DNA of 5,516 nucleotides from Streptosporangiaceae bacterium (GTDB taxonomy: Bacteria > Actinomycetota > Actinomycetes > Streptosporangiales > Streptosporangiaceae), in contig JASIGD010000280.1 in assembly GCA_030045295.1 (NCBI GenBank), forward strand, positions 1 to 5,516, in the 5' to 3' direction. Both the position numbers and the translations under genes were made by a program. The first letter of the stretch is position 1, and every line of letters begins with the position of its first letter. Below are positions 1 through 5,516 of this stretch, one piece after another. The notes under the pieces were generated by a model, which worked only from the letters and a program-made list of their open reading frames with translations, was not told the origin of the DNA and searched no databases.

Positions 1-380
1 AGGCACCCCTGGCCCCAGGCGTACATCTGCATGCGTAGTTGCACGCCGACGATGCCATCAGCGGCGAGATGGTCGGCTTCGGCGCGCATCCTGGCCATGG
101 CGAGTTCCCTGGCGTTGTACATCGCCTGGGTGAGGACCACCAGCTCCTGGTTCTGGCTCCACCGGCCGACCTGCAGGCCGACGTGGTAGATGGAGGAGCC
201 GACGACGAAGCCCAGCGGCTCGAATCCGGCCTCGCCGAGCAGCACGTACTCCGATACGGACAGGTCCGAGGTGAAGACGCCGGTCGGACTGGCGCCGGCC
301 GTCTGCGCAAGCCGACTGTCGGCGACCTGCGGCTCCCATATCGCGGCGCTGGCGTTCTGCTGGCTGGAGAACAGGGGCAT
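1..380 (-). CDS. YbjQ-like heavy-metal-binding domain protein (partial, C-terminus off the left edge)
   Basis: The 126 complete codons seen begin MPLFSSQQNASAAIWEPQ. After a polar N-terminus of about 35 residues comes the conserved part: FTSDLSVSEY (37-45), EAGFEPLGFVVGSSIYHVG (50-68), a stretch of the form LTQAMYNARELAMARM (83-98), and ADGIVGVQL (107-115). This matches the actinobacterial branch of the YbjQ family (PF01906, putative heavy-metal-binding domain), in which the block after FTSDLS and the GSSIYH and ADGIVGV segments recur. The biochemical role of the family is not established; the metal-binding label comes from the family name, and no clear metal-ligand cluster is visible here. 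No signal peptide or membrane segment is seen, so it is probably cytosolic. The ATG at 380 is preceded by a strong GGGAGG site four bases upstream, which supports this start. Only 18 bases separate it from the GH65 stop codon, so co-transcription is likely. The remaining C-terminal part is outside the window. Confidence 0.82.
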   Translation of the reverse strand, partial: MPLFSSQQNASAAIWEPQVADSRLAQTAGASPTGVFTSDLSVSEYVLLGEAGFEPLGFVVGSSIYHVGLQVGRWSQNQELVVLTQAMYNARELAMARMRAEADHLAADGIVGVQLRMQMYAWGQGC

Positions 381-384
381 TGTG

Positions 385-390
385 CCTCCC
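385..390 (-). promoter_or_regulatory. Ribosome binding site of the YbjQ-like gene
   Basis: Read on the minus strand this is GGGAGG, four bases before the ATG at 380. It lies in the 18-base gap after the GH65 stop codon and fixes the start of the partial gene. Confidence 0.7.
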
Positions 391-398
391 GGGATTGT

Positions 399-2759
399 TC
401 AGCTGCTGGAGCCGCGGCTGTACGGGGGACGCCCGGGCGGCTGCTCCGGCCGCGGTCCCGCCTTCACCGCCGGAATCTTACGCTCCACGGGCTTTTTGCC
501 GAGCTCCAATTCCTCGCCATGATGGGTTATCGGCAGCGGATCGCCATCCATCAGCTCGTACTTGACCCGGCCCATGGTGAGCGAGACGCGCAGCTTCCGG
601 CCGCGGTACCGCATCCGGAACGTCAGCTCCGAGATGCCGCCGGGCAGGCGAGGGCTGAACGCCAGCGCGCCGGCCCCGGCGCGCATCCCGCCGAACCCCG
701 CCACCAGCGCTATCCACGCTCCCGCCAGCGAGGCCATGTGCACGCCGTCGGAGGTGTTGTGCTCTACGTCCCTCAAGTCCATCAGCGCGGCCTCGGCCAG
801 GTAGTCGTGGGCGAGATCCAGCTGACCGACCTCGGCGGCCATCACAGCCTGCGTGCAGGCGGACAGCGAGGAGTCGCGCACGGTCAGCGGCTCGTAGTAG
901 GCGAAATTACTGGCCTTCTGCTCGCCGGTGAACGCCTCTGGCCGCATGTACATGGCCAGTACCAGGTCCGCCTGCTTGACGACCTGCTTGCGGTAGAGCT
1001 GGAAATACGGGTAGTGCAGCAGCAGCGGGTACATGTCCTCGGAGGTGTTCTTGAAATCCCACCTGGCGTAGTCGGTGAACCCCTCGTGCTGCGGGTGCAC
1101 GCCGAGGCGCTCGTCGTACGGGACGTACATCGAATTCGCCGCGTCGCGCCAGGACGCGGCCTCCTCGGTCGACACGCCGAGGGCTTCGGCCGCGTCGGGC
1201 AGCTTCATCGCCGCGTCCGCGGCGCAGGACAGGTTCCGCTGCGCCATCAGGTTGGTGTATACGTTGTTGTCCTTGATCGCGCTGTACTCGTCCGGCCCGG
1301 TCACGCCCTCGATCCGGAAATGCCCCATCGCGTCGTGCTGGCCCAGCGACCGCCACAGCCGCGCGGTCTCGACCAGCAGCTCCAGGCCGACCTCGCGCTC
1401 GAACGTCGAATCTTCGGTGGCGTCCAGGTAGCGGATGACCGCGTCGGCGATGTCCGCGTTGATGTGGAACGCGGCGGTCCCGGCCGGCCAGTAGCCGGAG
1501 CATTCCTGGCCGCGGATGGTCCGCCACGGGAACGCGGACCCGGCCAGGCCCAGGTCGGCCGCGTGCTGTTTCGCCTCGGCCAGCACCATATGCCGCCAGT
1601 GCAGCGCGTCGGCTGCGGCGGACGGTTGCGTGTACATGAGCACTGGCAGTACGAATGTCTCGGTATCCCAGAACGTGTGCCCGTCGTAGCCGCTGCCGGT
1701 CAGACCCTTGGCCGCGATCGGCCGGTACTCCGCTCGCGCCCCCGCCTGCAGTATGTGGAACAGCCCGAAGCGGACGGCCTGCTGGATCTCGGCGTCGCCA
1801 TCCAGTTCGACGTCGGCACCGTCCCAAAACTCGTCGAGGTATTGCCGCTGTTCGGCCAGCAGGCCGTCCCAGCCGGTCAGGTGGGCGGCGGCCAGCGCTC
1901 CGACTACCTGATCGATCAGCGCGGGCCTGGACCGCTGGCTGGACCAGCCGTAGCTGAGGTACTTCGCGATGCGCAGCTGTTCACCGGGGGACACCTCGCT
2001 CGCCACCGTGGTCCGGCCCAGGTCGGGATAGGACTCGGTGCGCAGCACTTTCTTCTCCGGGCCGAATATCTCGTGGGACATCGCGGCCGCCATCCGGAGC
2101 CCGCTGACTCGCGTCCTGTGGACGAGCACGGCACGCGGCGGCGTACCGTCGTAGGTCTGGTGCTCCTCGCTGACCAGCGGAGATTCGAGGATCGTGGCCA
2201 GGCGTGGGTCGTTCCCACGCTTCGGCATCTCCTCGTTGGTGACGAGCTCGGACTGAAGCACGATCCGCAGCGGCTGGTCCACCGGCTCGACCGTGTAGCT
2301 GATCGCCGCGATCGCCCGCTGGGTCAGCGACACCATCCGCACCGAGGTCAGCCTGATCCTGGCGCCGGCCGGGGAGGACCAGTCGACGGTCCGAGTCAGC
2401 GTGCCCGCGCGCAGGTCGAGGACGCGCTCGTGTGAGTGCAAGGTCCCGTACCTGATGTCGAACGGCTCATCGTCGACCAGTAGCCGGATTATCTTTCCGT
2501 TGGTGACGTTGATGACGGTCTGCCCGGCGTCGGGGTAGCCGTAGCCCGCCTCGGCGTACGGCAGGGGCCGGACCTCGTACATGGAGTTGAGGTAAGTGCC
2601 AGGCAGCCCGTGCGGGTCGCCCTCATCCAGGTTGCCGCGCAGCCCGATGTGCCCGTTCGACAGCGCGAACACCGACTCGCTCTGCGGGAGGAGGTCCAGG
2701 TCGAATTCCGTCTCAACGAGCCGCCAGGGCTCCGTCCCGTACGCCGCGTGCTTGATCAT
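399..2759 (-). CDS. Glycoside hydrolase family 65 phosphorylase (trehalose/maltose/kojibiose phosphorylase type)
   Basis: This 786-residue protein has the full GH65 layout: an N-terminal beta-sandwich (about 10-270, opening with EPWRLVETEFDLDLLPQSES and SNGHIGLRGN), a helical linker, an (alpha/alpha)6 barrel (about 320-690), and a small C-terminal beta domain (about 695-755). Barrel motifs seen are GHTFWDTETFVLP (360-372), VTGPDEY (486-492), KQADLVL (595-601) and HNTSDGVHMASLAGAW (667-682). By family knowledge, Glu491 of GPDEY is the general acid, and the His-rich loop near 667-674 contributes to phosphate binding, which favours a phosphorylase over a hydrolase. The expected reaction is disaccharide plus phosphate to beta-glucose 1-phosphate plus a sugar, in the cytosol (no signal peptide). 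The substrate cannot be read from the sequence. The start is the ATG of an ATGA overlap with the upstream HAD gene, implying translational coupling; the HAD enzyme would consume the product. The length and the pairing match mycobacterial Rv3401/Rv3400. The last 30 residues are a Pro/Arg/Ser-rich tail. Confidence 0.93.
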   Translation of the reverse strand: MIKHAAYGTEPWRLVETEFDLDLLPQSESVFALSNGHIGLRGNLDEGDPHGLPGTYLNSMYEVRPLPYAEAGYGYPDAGQTVINVTNGKIIRLLVDDEPFDIRYGTLHSHERVLDLRAGTLTRTVDWSSPAGARIRLTSVRMVSLTQRAIAAISYTVEPVDQPLRIVLQSELVTNEEMPKRGNDPRLATILESPLVSEEHQTYDGTPPRAVLVHRTRVSGLRMAAAMSHEIFGPEKKVLRTESYPDLGRTTVASEVSPGEQLRIAKYLSYGWSSQRSRPALIDQVVGALAAAHLTGWDGLLAEQRQYLDEFWDGADVELDGDAEIQQAVRFGLFHILQAGARAEYRPIAAKGLTGSGYDGHTFWDTETFVLPVLMYTQPSAAADALHWRHMVLAEAKQHAADLGLAGSAFPWRTIRGQECSGYWPAGTAAFHINADIADAVIRYLDATEDSTFEREVGLELLVETARLWRSLGQHDAMGHFRIEGVTGPDEYSAIKDNNVYTNLMAQRNLSCAADAAMKLPDAAEALGVSTEEAASWRDAANSMYVPYDERLGVHPQHEGFTDYARWDFKNTSEDMYPLLLHYPYFQLYRKQVVKQADLVLAMYMRPEAFTGEQKASNFAYYEPLTVRDSSLSACTQAVMAAEVGQLDLAHDYLAEAALMDLRDVEHNTSDGVHMASLAGAWIALVAGFGGMRAGAGALAFSPRLPGGISELTFRMRYRGRKLRVSLTMGRVKYELMDGDPLPITHHGEELELGKKPVERKIPAVKAGPRPEQPPGRPPYSRGSSS

Positions 2760-3523
2760 CTGGCGCCTGCCTCTGATTGGCCGTCGGAGTCAAGAAGCTC
2801 CGCCAGGTCCTTGACTACGATGTCGGCGCCGTGCTCCCGCAGGGCCTGAGCCTGGCCCACCCGGTCCACGCCTACCACCAGCGCGAACCCGCCGGCCCGG
2901 CCGGCGGCCACTCCAGCCTGCGCGTCCTCGAACACGGCCGCATGGTCCGCGGTCACGTTGAGCGCCGCGGCGGCGGCGAGGTACGTGTCCGGCGCCGGCT
3001 TCCCGCGCAGCCCGCGCTGCTTGGTGATCACCCCGTCTATCCGGACATCGAACAGTCCCGCGATGCCTGCCGAATCCAGGACCTGCACGGTATTCGCGCT
3101 CGCCGAGACGATCGCGGTGGATATTCCCTTGTCCTTAACCGCACGAATATAGGCGATACTGCCCTGGTACACCTGGACGCCCCCGGCGGCGAGCTTCGCG
3201 AGAACCAGGTCGTTCTTGCGATTGCTCAGCCCGTATATGGTCGGCGTCCCCGGCGGGTCATCCGGCGTGCCTTCGGGAAGATGGATCCCCCTGGACTCAA
3301 GGAATGACCGGGTTCCATCCAGCCTTGGCTTGCCGTCGACGTAGGCGTCGTAATCGGCGTGCGCATCGAACGGGACGAACTCGGTACCCGTCGCTTCGGC
3401 GCGGGAACGGAGGAACTGGTCGAACATCTCCTTCCACGCCGCCGCGTGCACCACCGCCGTCTGCGTCACGACTCCGTCCATGTCGAACAGGCAGGCTGAT
3501 ACGTCATCAGGAAGCCCGAACAT
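2756..3523 (-). CDS. HAD-superfamily beta-phosphoglucomutase-like enzyme
   Basis: This 255-residue protein carries all four HAD motifs: DMDGVVT with Asp14 and Asp16 (nucleophile and acid/base), SAS at 140-142, GKPAPD with Lys175, and FEDAQAG with Glu199 and Asp200. Thr22 and His26 fall where Lactococcus lactis beta-phosphoglucomutase has Thr16 and His20. The cap segment GKPRLDGTRSFL (64-75) could supply the phosphate-gripping arginine (Arg67); that alignment is inference. The expected reaction is beta-glucose 1-phosphate to glucose 6-phosphate via a bisphosphate intermediate, in the cytosol. The cap has extra residues (about 80-104, including DPPGTP and GLSNRKN) and resembles the mycobacterial Rv3400 type more than the shorter lactococcal enzyme. 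The ATG at 3523 follows a GGAGGGG site by three bases. Its stop codon overlaps the GH65 start by ATGA, so the two make a phosphorylase/mutase pair. A plain sugar-phosphate phosphatase is the main alternative. Confidence 0.9.
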   Translation of the reverse strand: MFGLPDDVSACLFDMDGVVTQTAVVHAAAWKEMFDQFLRSRAEATGTEFVPFDAHADYDAYVDGKPRLDGTRSFLESRGIHLPEGTPDDPPGTPTIYGLSNRKNDLVLAKLAAGGVQVYQGSIAYIRAVKDKGISTAIVSASANTVQVLDSAGIAGLFDVRIDGVITKQRGLRGKPAPDTYLAAAAALNVTADHAAVFEDAQAGVAAGRAGGFALVVGVDRVGQAQALREHGADIVVKDLAELLDSDGQSEAGAR

Positions 3524-3526
3524 AAG

Positions 3527-3533
3527 CCCCTCC
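3527..3533 (-). promoter_or_regulatory. Ribosome binding site of the HAD gene
   Basis: On the minus strand the sequence is GGAGGGG, three bases before the ATG at 3523. It lies within the 27-base gap after the DUF2469 stop codon and shows that the HAD gene has its own strong initiation signal, unlike the GH65 gene, which relies on overlap. Confidence 0.65.
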
Positions 3534-3550
3534 GCCGCCCTCCGCTTGAA

Positions 3551-3880
3551 TTACGCCGGGAAGTCCGGCTTGTCCTGAAGAACCTCGAGGTCGGCCTTGG
3601 CCAGTTCCTCGATATTGACGTCCTTAAAGGTGACCACACGCACATTCTTGACGAACCTGGCGGGACGGTACATATCCCATACCCAAGCGTCCCGCATTGT
3701 GACTTCGAAGAAGACCTCGCCGTTTCCGCTTGACCTGACGTTCAGCTCGACGTCATTTGTGAGATAGAATCTGCGCTCGGTCTCGACCACGTGCGTGAAC
3801 AATCCAACCACGTCGCGGTACTCGCGGTAGAGCTGAAGCTCCATCTCGGCCTCGTACTTCTCAAGGTCCTCCGCGCTCAT
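3551..3880 (-). CDS. DUF2469 family conserved actinobacterial protein
   Basis: The product is 109 residues, beginning MSAEDLEKYEAEMELQLYRE and ending in DKPDFPA. It matches the DUF2469 family (PF10611), small acidic proteins found in actinobacteria next to rnhB, such as mycobacterial Rv2901c. Recognisable segments are YREYRDVVGLFTHVVETERRFYL (18-40), the NDVELNVRSSG strand (42-52), EVTMRDAWVWDMYRPARFVK (59-78) and VVTFKDVNIEEL (82-93). No catalytic motif, signal peptide or membrane segment is visible, and the function is unknown. Its steady co-location with rnhB suggests a link to nucleic acid metabolism, but that is inference. The ATG at 3880 is chosen because it forms an ATGA overlap with the rnhB stop and has GAGGAG nine bases upstream. 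The frame stays open upstream to an ATG at 4120, but that part is only an alternate reading of the rnhB tail. Codon third positions are visibly less GC-rich than in the neighbours. Confidence 0.92.
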   Translation of the reverse strand: MSAEDLEKYEAEMELQLYREYRDVVGLFTHVVETERRFYLTNDVELNVRSSGNGEVFFEVTMRDAWVWDMYRPARFVKNVRVVTFKDVNIEELAKADLEVLQDKPDFPA

Positions 3881-4824
3881 GAGTCCATTCTCCTCTCGTT
3901 TTCCCCAGATGCACCCGTCAGGCTCACCCTGGAGCCACCGGCGGCGGCCTGCATGGCGGCCACCGGATCCAGCAGACTCATGGCGTCCGCCGGGTCCCCG
4001 GCGGCCATCAGATCCGTCGGATCCGTGGGGTCCATCGGGTCTATCGGTGCGGGGTCCAGCGGGACTGTCAGGGTCCCCGCCGCGCGCACGTTCACGAACG
4101 AATACCGGTGCACGGGGCATGGCCCGTGCTCGGTCAGGGCGCGTACGTGCTCATCGGTGTTGTATCCCTTGTGCCGGTCAAACCCGTACCAGGGATAACG
4201 CTCGTGCAGGTCCCGCATCATCCGGTCCCTGCTGACCTTGGCCACGACCGAGGCGGCGGCCACCGAAGCGGTGACCTGATCCCCCTTCCAGACCGCGAGG
4301 GCGGGGACGCCGAGGCCGCGGACGGGGAAGCCGTCGGTCAGCACGTAGCCCGGCTGACAGCGTAGGCCGGCGAACGCCCGGCGCATGCCGGACACGTTGC
4401 ACACGTGCAATCCGGTCGCGTCGATCTGGTCGGAACCGATGACCACGACGTGCCAGTCCAGGGCCCAGCGGAGCACCTCGGCGTACGCGTCCTCCCTGGC
4501 CGCTGGGGACAGCAGCTTGGAGTCAGCCAGGCCGCGTATCCGCCGGATGCTGGCCGGGTCGAGGACCACGGCCGCTACCACCAGCGGTCCTGCGCACGCA
4601 CCCCGGCCGGCCTCGTCAATGCCCGCCACGGGGGTGAACCCGGCTCGCGCGAGCGCCGTCTCGTAGGCGCCGAGTCCCGCGTCACGCCTGGGCGTGTAGC
4701 CCGGGTACCGGGGATACAGGCCCCGGCCGTGAGCTGCGGGCAGTGAAGGGGTGGTAGCGGCCAGCGCGACTGGGGACGAGGGATGCAGGCCGTCGACGGC
4801 CGGCGCATCAGGATGGCGGGTCAT
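3877..4824 (-). CDS. rnhB: Ribonuclease HII with extended N- and C-termini
   Basis: This 315-residue protein cleaves the RNA strand of RNA-DNA hybrids and single ribonucleotides built into DNA, in the cytosol with a divalent metal. The core spans about 46-248. GIDEAGRGACAGPL (68-81) gives catalytic Asp70 and Glu71, LTDG gives Asp164, and KGDQVTASVAAASVVAKVSRD (180-200) gives Asp182 plus the helix typical of type 2 enzymes. DSKLLSP (101-107), YPWYGFDRHKGYNT (210-223) and HRYSFVNVR (239-247) are further family blocks. The usual length is roughly 200-260 residues, so both ends are long: about 45 Pro-rich residues precede RRDAGLGAYE, and about 65 Asp/Pro/Ala-rich residues follow SFVNVR. The ATG at 4824 is used because no other ATG, GTG or TTG occurs in frame before Val66, just ahead of the active-site motif. 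No good Shine-Dalgarno site precedes it. The gene lies 68 bases after lepB and overlaps the DUF2469 gene by four bases. Confidence 0.95.
   Translation of the reverse strand: MTRHPDAPAVDGLHPSSPVALAATTPSLPAAHGRGLYPRYPGYTPRRDAGLGAYETALARAGFTPVAGIDEAGRGACAGPLVVAAVVLDPASIRRIRGLADSKLLSPAAREDAYAEVLRWALDWHVVVIGSDQIDATGLHVCNVSGMRRAFAGLRCQPGYVLTDGFPVRGLGVPALAVWKGDQVTASVAAASVVAKVSRDRMMRDLHERYPWYGFDRHKGYNTDEHVRALTEHGPCPVHRYSFVNVRAAGTLTVPLDPAPIDPMDPTDPTDLMAAGDPADAMSLLDPVAAMQAAAGGSRVSLTGASGENERRMDS
3890..3895 (-). promoter_or_regulatory. Ribosome binding site of the DUF2469 gene, inside the rnhB coding end
   Basis: On the minus strand this is GAGGAG, nine bases before the ATG at 3880. It lies within the last codons of rnhB. 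It decides the start of the DUF2469 gene against the longer open frame and fits translational coupling through the ATGA overlap. Confidence 0.6.
4011..4061 (-). repeat. Degenerate 9-bp tandem repeat encoding an X-Asp-Pro run in the RNase HII tail
   Basis: On the plus strand four adjacent 9-mers are seen at 4011-4046: GATCCGTCG, GATCCGTGG, GGTCCATCG and GGTCTATCG. A fifth similar unit, GGTCCAGCG, is at 4053-4061 after a short interruption. Nine bases equal three codons, so the repeat keeps frame and encodes IDP-MDP-TDP-TDL (residues 261-272) on the minus strand. Isolated DP pairs continue at 277-278 and 286-287. It looks like slippage-driven growth of a disordered tail. Confidence 0.65.
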
Positions 4825-4892
4825 GACATTCGCAGCGTACGCCAGATATCGCGGTCGCGCGGACTACGCCGTCCGGGCCGCGTACCTGGGAG
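4825..4892 (-). other. lepB-rnhB spacer with a GC-rich hairpin and a weak -10-like hexamer
   Basis: This is the longest gap in the window. On either strand, CGGAC (4860-4864) and GTCCG (4871-4875) pair around a six-base loop. CGCG at 4856-4859 can pair with CGCG at 4879-4882 through a three-base bulge, giving a nine-pair stem. No T-tract follows, so a standard intrinsic terminator is not supported. TACGCT (4834-4839, minus strand) fits the actinobacterial TANNNT -10 form and would place transcription start within a few bases of the rnhB ATG, but no recognisable -35 box lies 17-18 bases upstream. An internal promoter is therefore only possible. Confidence 0.25.
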
Positions 4893-5516
4893 TTAGGGAC
4901 CCGGCGGCCGGGTCTTCGGATCCGGTCGACGGCGACCGGTAATGCGCATCCGGACCCGGCGCTGCAGCCAGGTTACGGGGATGGCCGCGGCGAAGCCCAG
5001 CGTCAGCGGGACAGCGGGACCGGCAGGTTCGAGGCGGGCCGACAGCAGATCAGACGAACCCGCGGGGCGCGACGGCGCGGCGCTGGATGTGTTGAGCGCT
5101 GGCTGCTGAAAGGTAGCCGGAATGGGCAGGAACCGCCACCGGCTCGGCGGCCAGATGATGACGAAGGCCCGGCCGATCACCGCGCTTTCCGGAATCGTGC
5201 CGCCGCCCGGATCGTTCTGGTGGTCCCGGGAGTCATCAGACAAGTAACGGTTGTCCCCCATGACCCAGAGCCGGCCGGGCGGCACGACGATGTTGAACCT
5301 GATGAGCGAGGGAGCCGATCCGGGGTACAGGTACGACTGCTCGTTCAGCGGGACGCCGTTGACCGTGACCCGGCCCTGCGCGTCGCAGCAGGCCACGTGG
5401 TCGCCGGGCAGCCCGATGACCCGCTTGATGAGGATGTCTCCGGGGTGCCCGAAGCCGAACATGCTGGCGAAGCCGTCAAAGAACTGCTGGAAGACATTCC
5501 CGCTGGTCGGCACCGA
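4893..5516 (-). CDS. lepB: Signal peptidase I, C-terminal part (N-terminus off the right edge)
   Basis: The 207 residues seen belong to a membrane-bound type I signal peptidase, which removes signal peptides from exported proteins outside the cytoplasmic membrane. GDILIKRVIGLPGD (26-39 of the visible part) carries the catalytic Lys31, VTVNGVPLNE (50-59) is the strand that follows, and MGDNRYLSDDSRDH (86-99) is the conserved S26-family box E. The catalytic serine box and the N-terminal anchor must lie beyond the right edge. The frame is open to the last base, so the GTG at 5513 is just an internal Val codon and not the start. After GRAFVIIWPPSRW (115-127), where many signal peptidases end, about 80 residues continue: a Ser/Ala/Pro-rich linker, a hydrophobic stretch at 167-184 (GPAVPLTLGFAAAIPVTW) that may be a second membrane anchor, and an Arg-rich tail. 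Such a C-terminal anchor is known in some Streptomyces signal peptidases. The gene is followed by rnhB, the usual actinobacterial order. Confidence 0.94.
   Translation of the reverse strand, partial: SVPTSGNVFQQFFDGFASMFGFGHPGDILIKRVIGLPGDHVACCDAQGRVTVNGVPLNEQSYLYPGSAPSLIRFNIVVPPGRLWVMGDNRYLSDDSRDHQNDPGGGTIPESAVIGRAFVIIWPPSRWRFLPIPATFQQPALNTSSAAPSRPAGSSDLLSARLEPAGPAVPLTLGFAAAIPVTWLQRRVRMRITGRRRPDPKTRPPGP

Noticed and set aside
907..1827. Second minus-strand open frame inside the GH65 gene
   Set aside because: It lies wholly within the GH65 gene in another frame; its product is an Arg/Gly/Ala-rich shadow, while the GH65 frame carries the catalytic motifs over the same bases.
39..2435. A very long plus-strand open frame (798 codons) opposite the GH65 gene
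   Set aside because: It is a mirror of high-GC codon bias in the GH65 gene. Its product is rich in Arg, Gly, Val, His and Gln with no recognisable domain, it crosses the end of the GH65 gene into the next gene, and the minus strand holds clear motifs throughout.
2777..3307. Plus-strand open frame opposite the HAD gene
   Set aside because: The opposite strand encodes all four HAD motifs in order; the plus-strand product shows no family features and is a GC-driven shadow.
4011..4061. The 9-bp repeats as operator sites or an iteron-like array
   Set aside because: The unit length is a codon multiple, the repeats sit inside a coding frame and diverge mostly without breaking the X-Asp-Pro pattern, so a coding slippage repeat explains them better.
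3881..4120. Upstream extension of the DUF2469 reading frame to an ATG at 4120
   Set aside because: The added residues are a low-complexity Gly/Arg/Asp/Pro run from an alternate reading of the rnhB C-terminus. The family begins at the ATG at 3880, which has a ribosome binding site and the ATGA overlap.
4856..4882. Hairpin between lepB and rnhB as a rho-independent terminator
   Set aside because: The stem is short, has a bulge, and no T-run follows on either strand.
5511..5513. GTG at 5513 as the start of the signal peptidase gene
   Set aside because: The frame stays open to the window edge, and the protein would lack its catalytic serine and N-terminal anchor. The codon is an internal Val.

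Overview
The window is high-GC DNA. Every supported gene lies on the minus strand and the genes are packed tightly. Gene content and order point to an actinobacterium: a signal peptidase I gene, an RNase HII gene and a DUF2469 gene in that order, followed by a beta-phosphoglucomutase-type HAD gene joined to a GH65 glycoside phosphorylase gene. Mycobacteria carry both groups, as lepB-rnhB-Rv2901c and Rv3400-Rv3401, but at separate loci. I cannot name the species.

In transcription order, from the right edge to the left:
(1) 4893-5516 is the C-terminal part of a signal peptidase I; its N-terminus and catalytic serine lie beyond the right edge.
(2) A 68-base spacer holds a GC-rich hairpin but no clear ribosome binding site.
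(3) 3877-4824 is RNase HII, with an unusual Asp-Pro-rich tail.
(4) 3551-3880 is a DUF2469 protein that overlaps the RNase HII gene by ATGA.
(5) After a 27-base gap, 2756-3523 is a HAD beta-phosphoglucomutase-like enzyme.
(6) 399-2759 is a full-length GH65 enzyme, again with an ATGA overlap.
(7) After 18 bases, 1-380 is the start of a YbjQ/heavy-metal-binding-domain protein that runs off the left edge.

There are two functional blocks. The first is housekeeping: protein export processing, removal of RNA from DNA, and a conserved actinobacterial protein of unknown role. The second is a small sugar route. An inverting GH65 phosphorylase would split an alpha-linked glucose disaccharide with phosphate into beta-glucose 1-phosphate and a second sugar, and the HAD mutase would turn beta-glucose 1-phosphate into glucose 6-phosphate. 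The gaps are so short, with no terminator-like structure after position 4824, that all genes from rnhB leftward could share a transcript; this is inference.

No RNA gene, mobile element, CRISPR array or attachment site was seen. I found no convincing undescribed system. The most notable points are the repeat-encoded RNase HII tail, the direct joining of the housekeeping and sugar blocks, and the lower GC of the DUF2469 gene.
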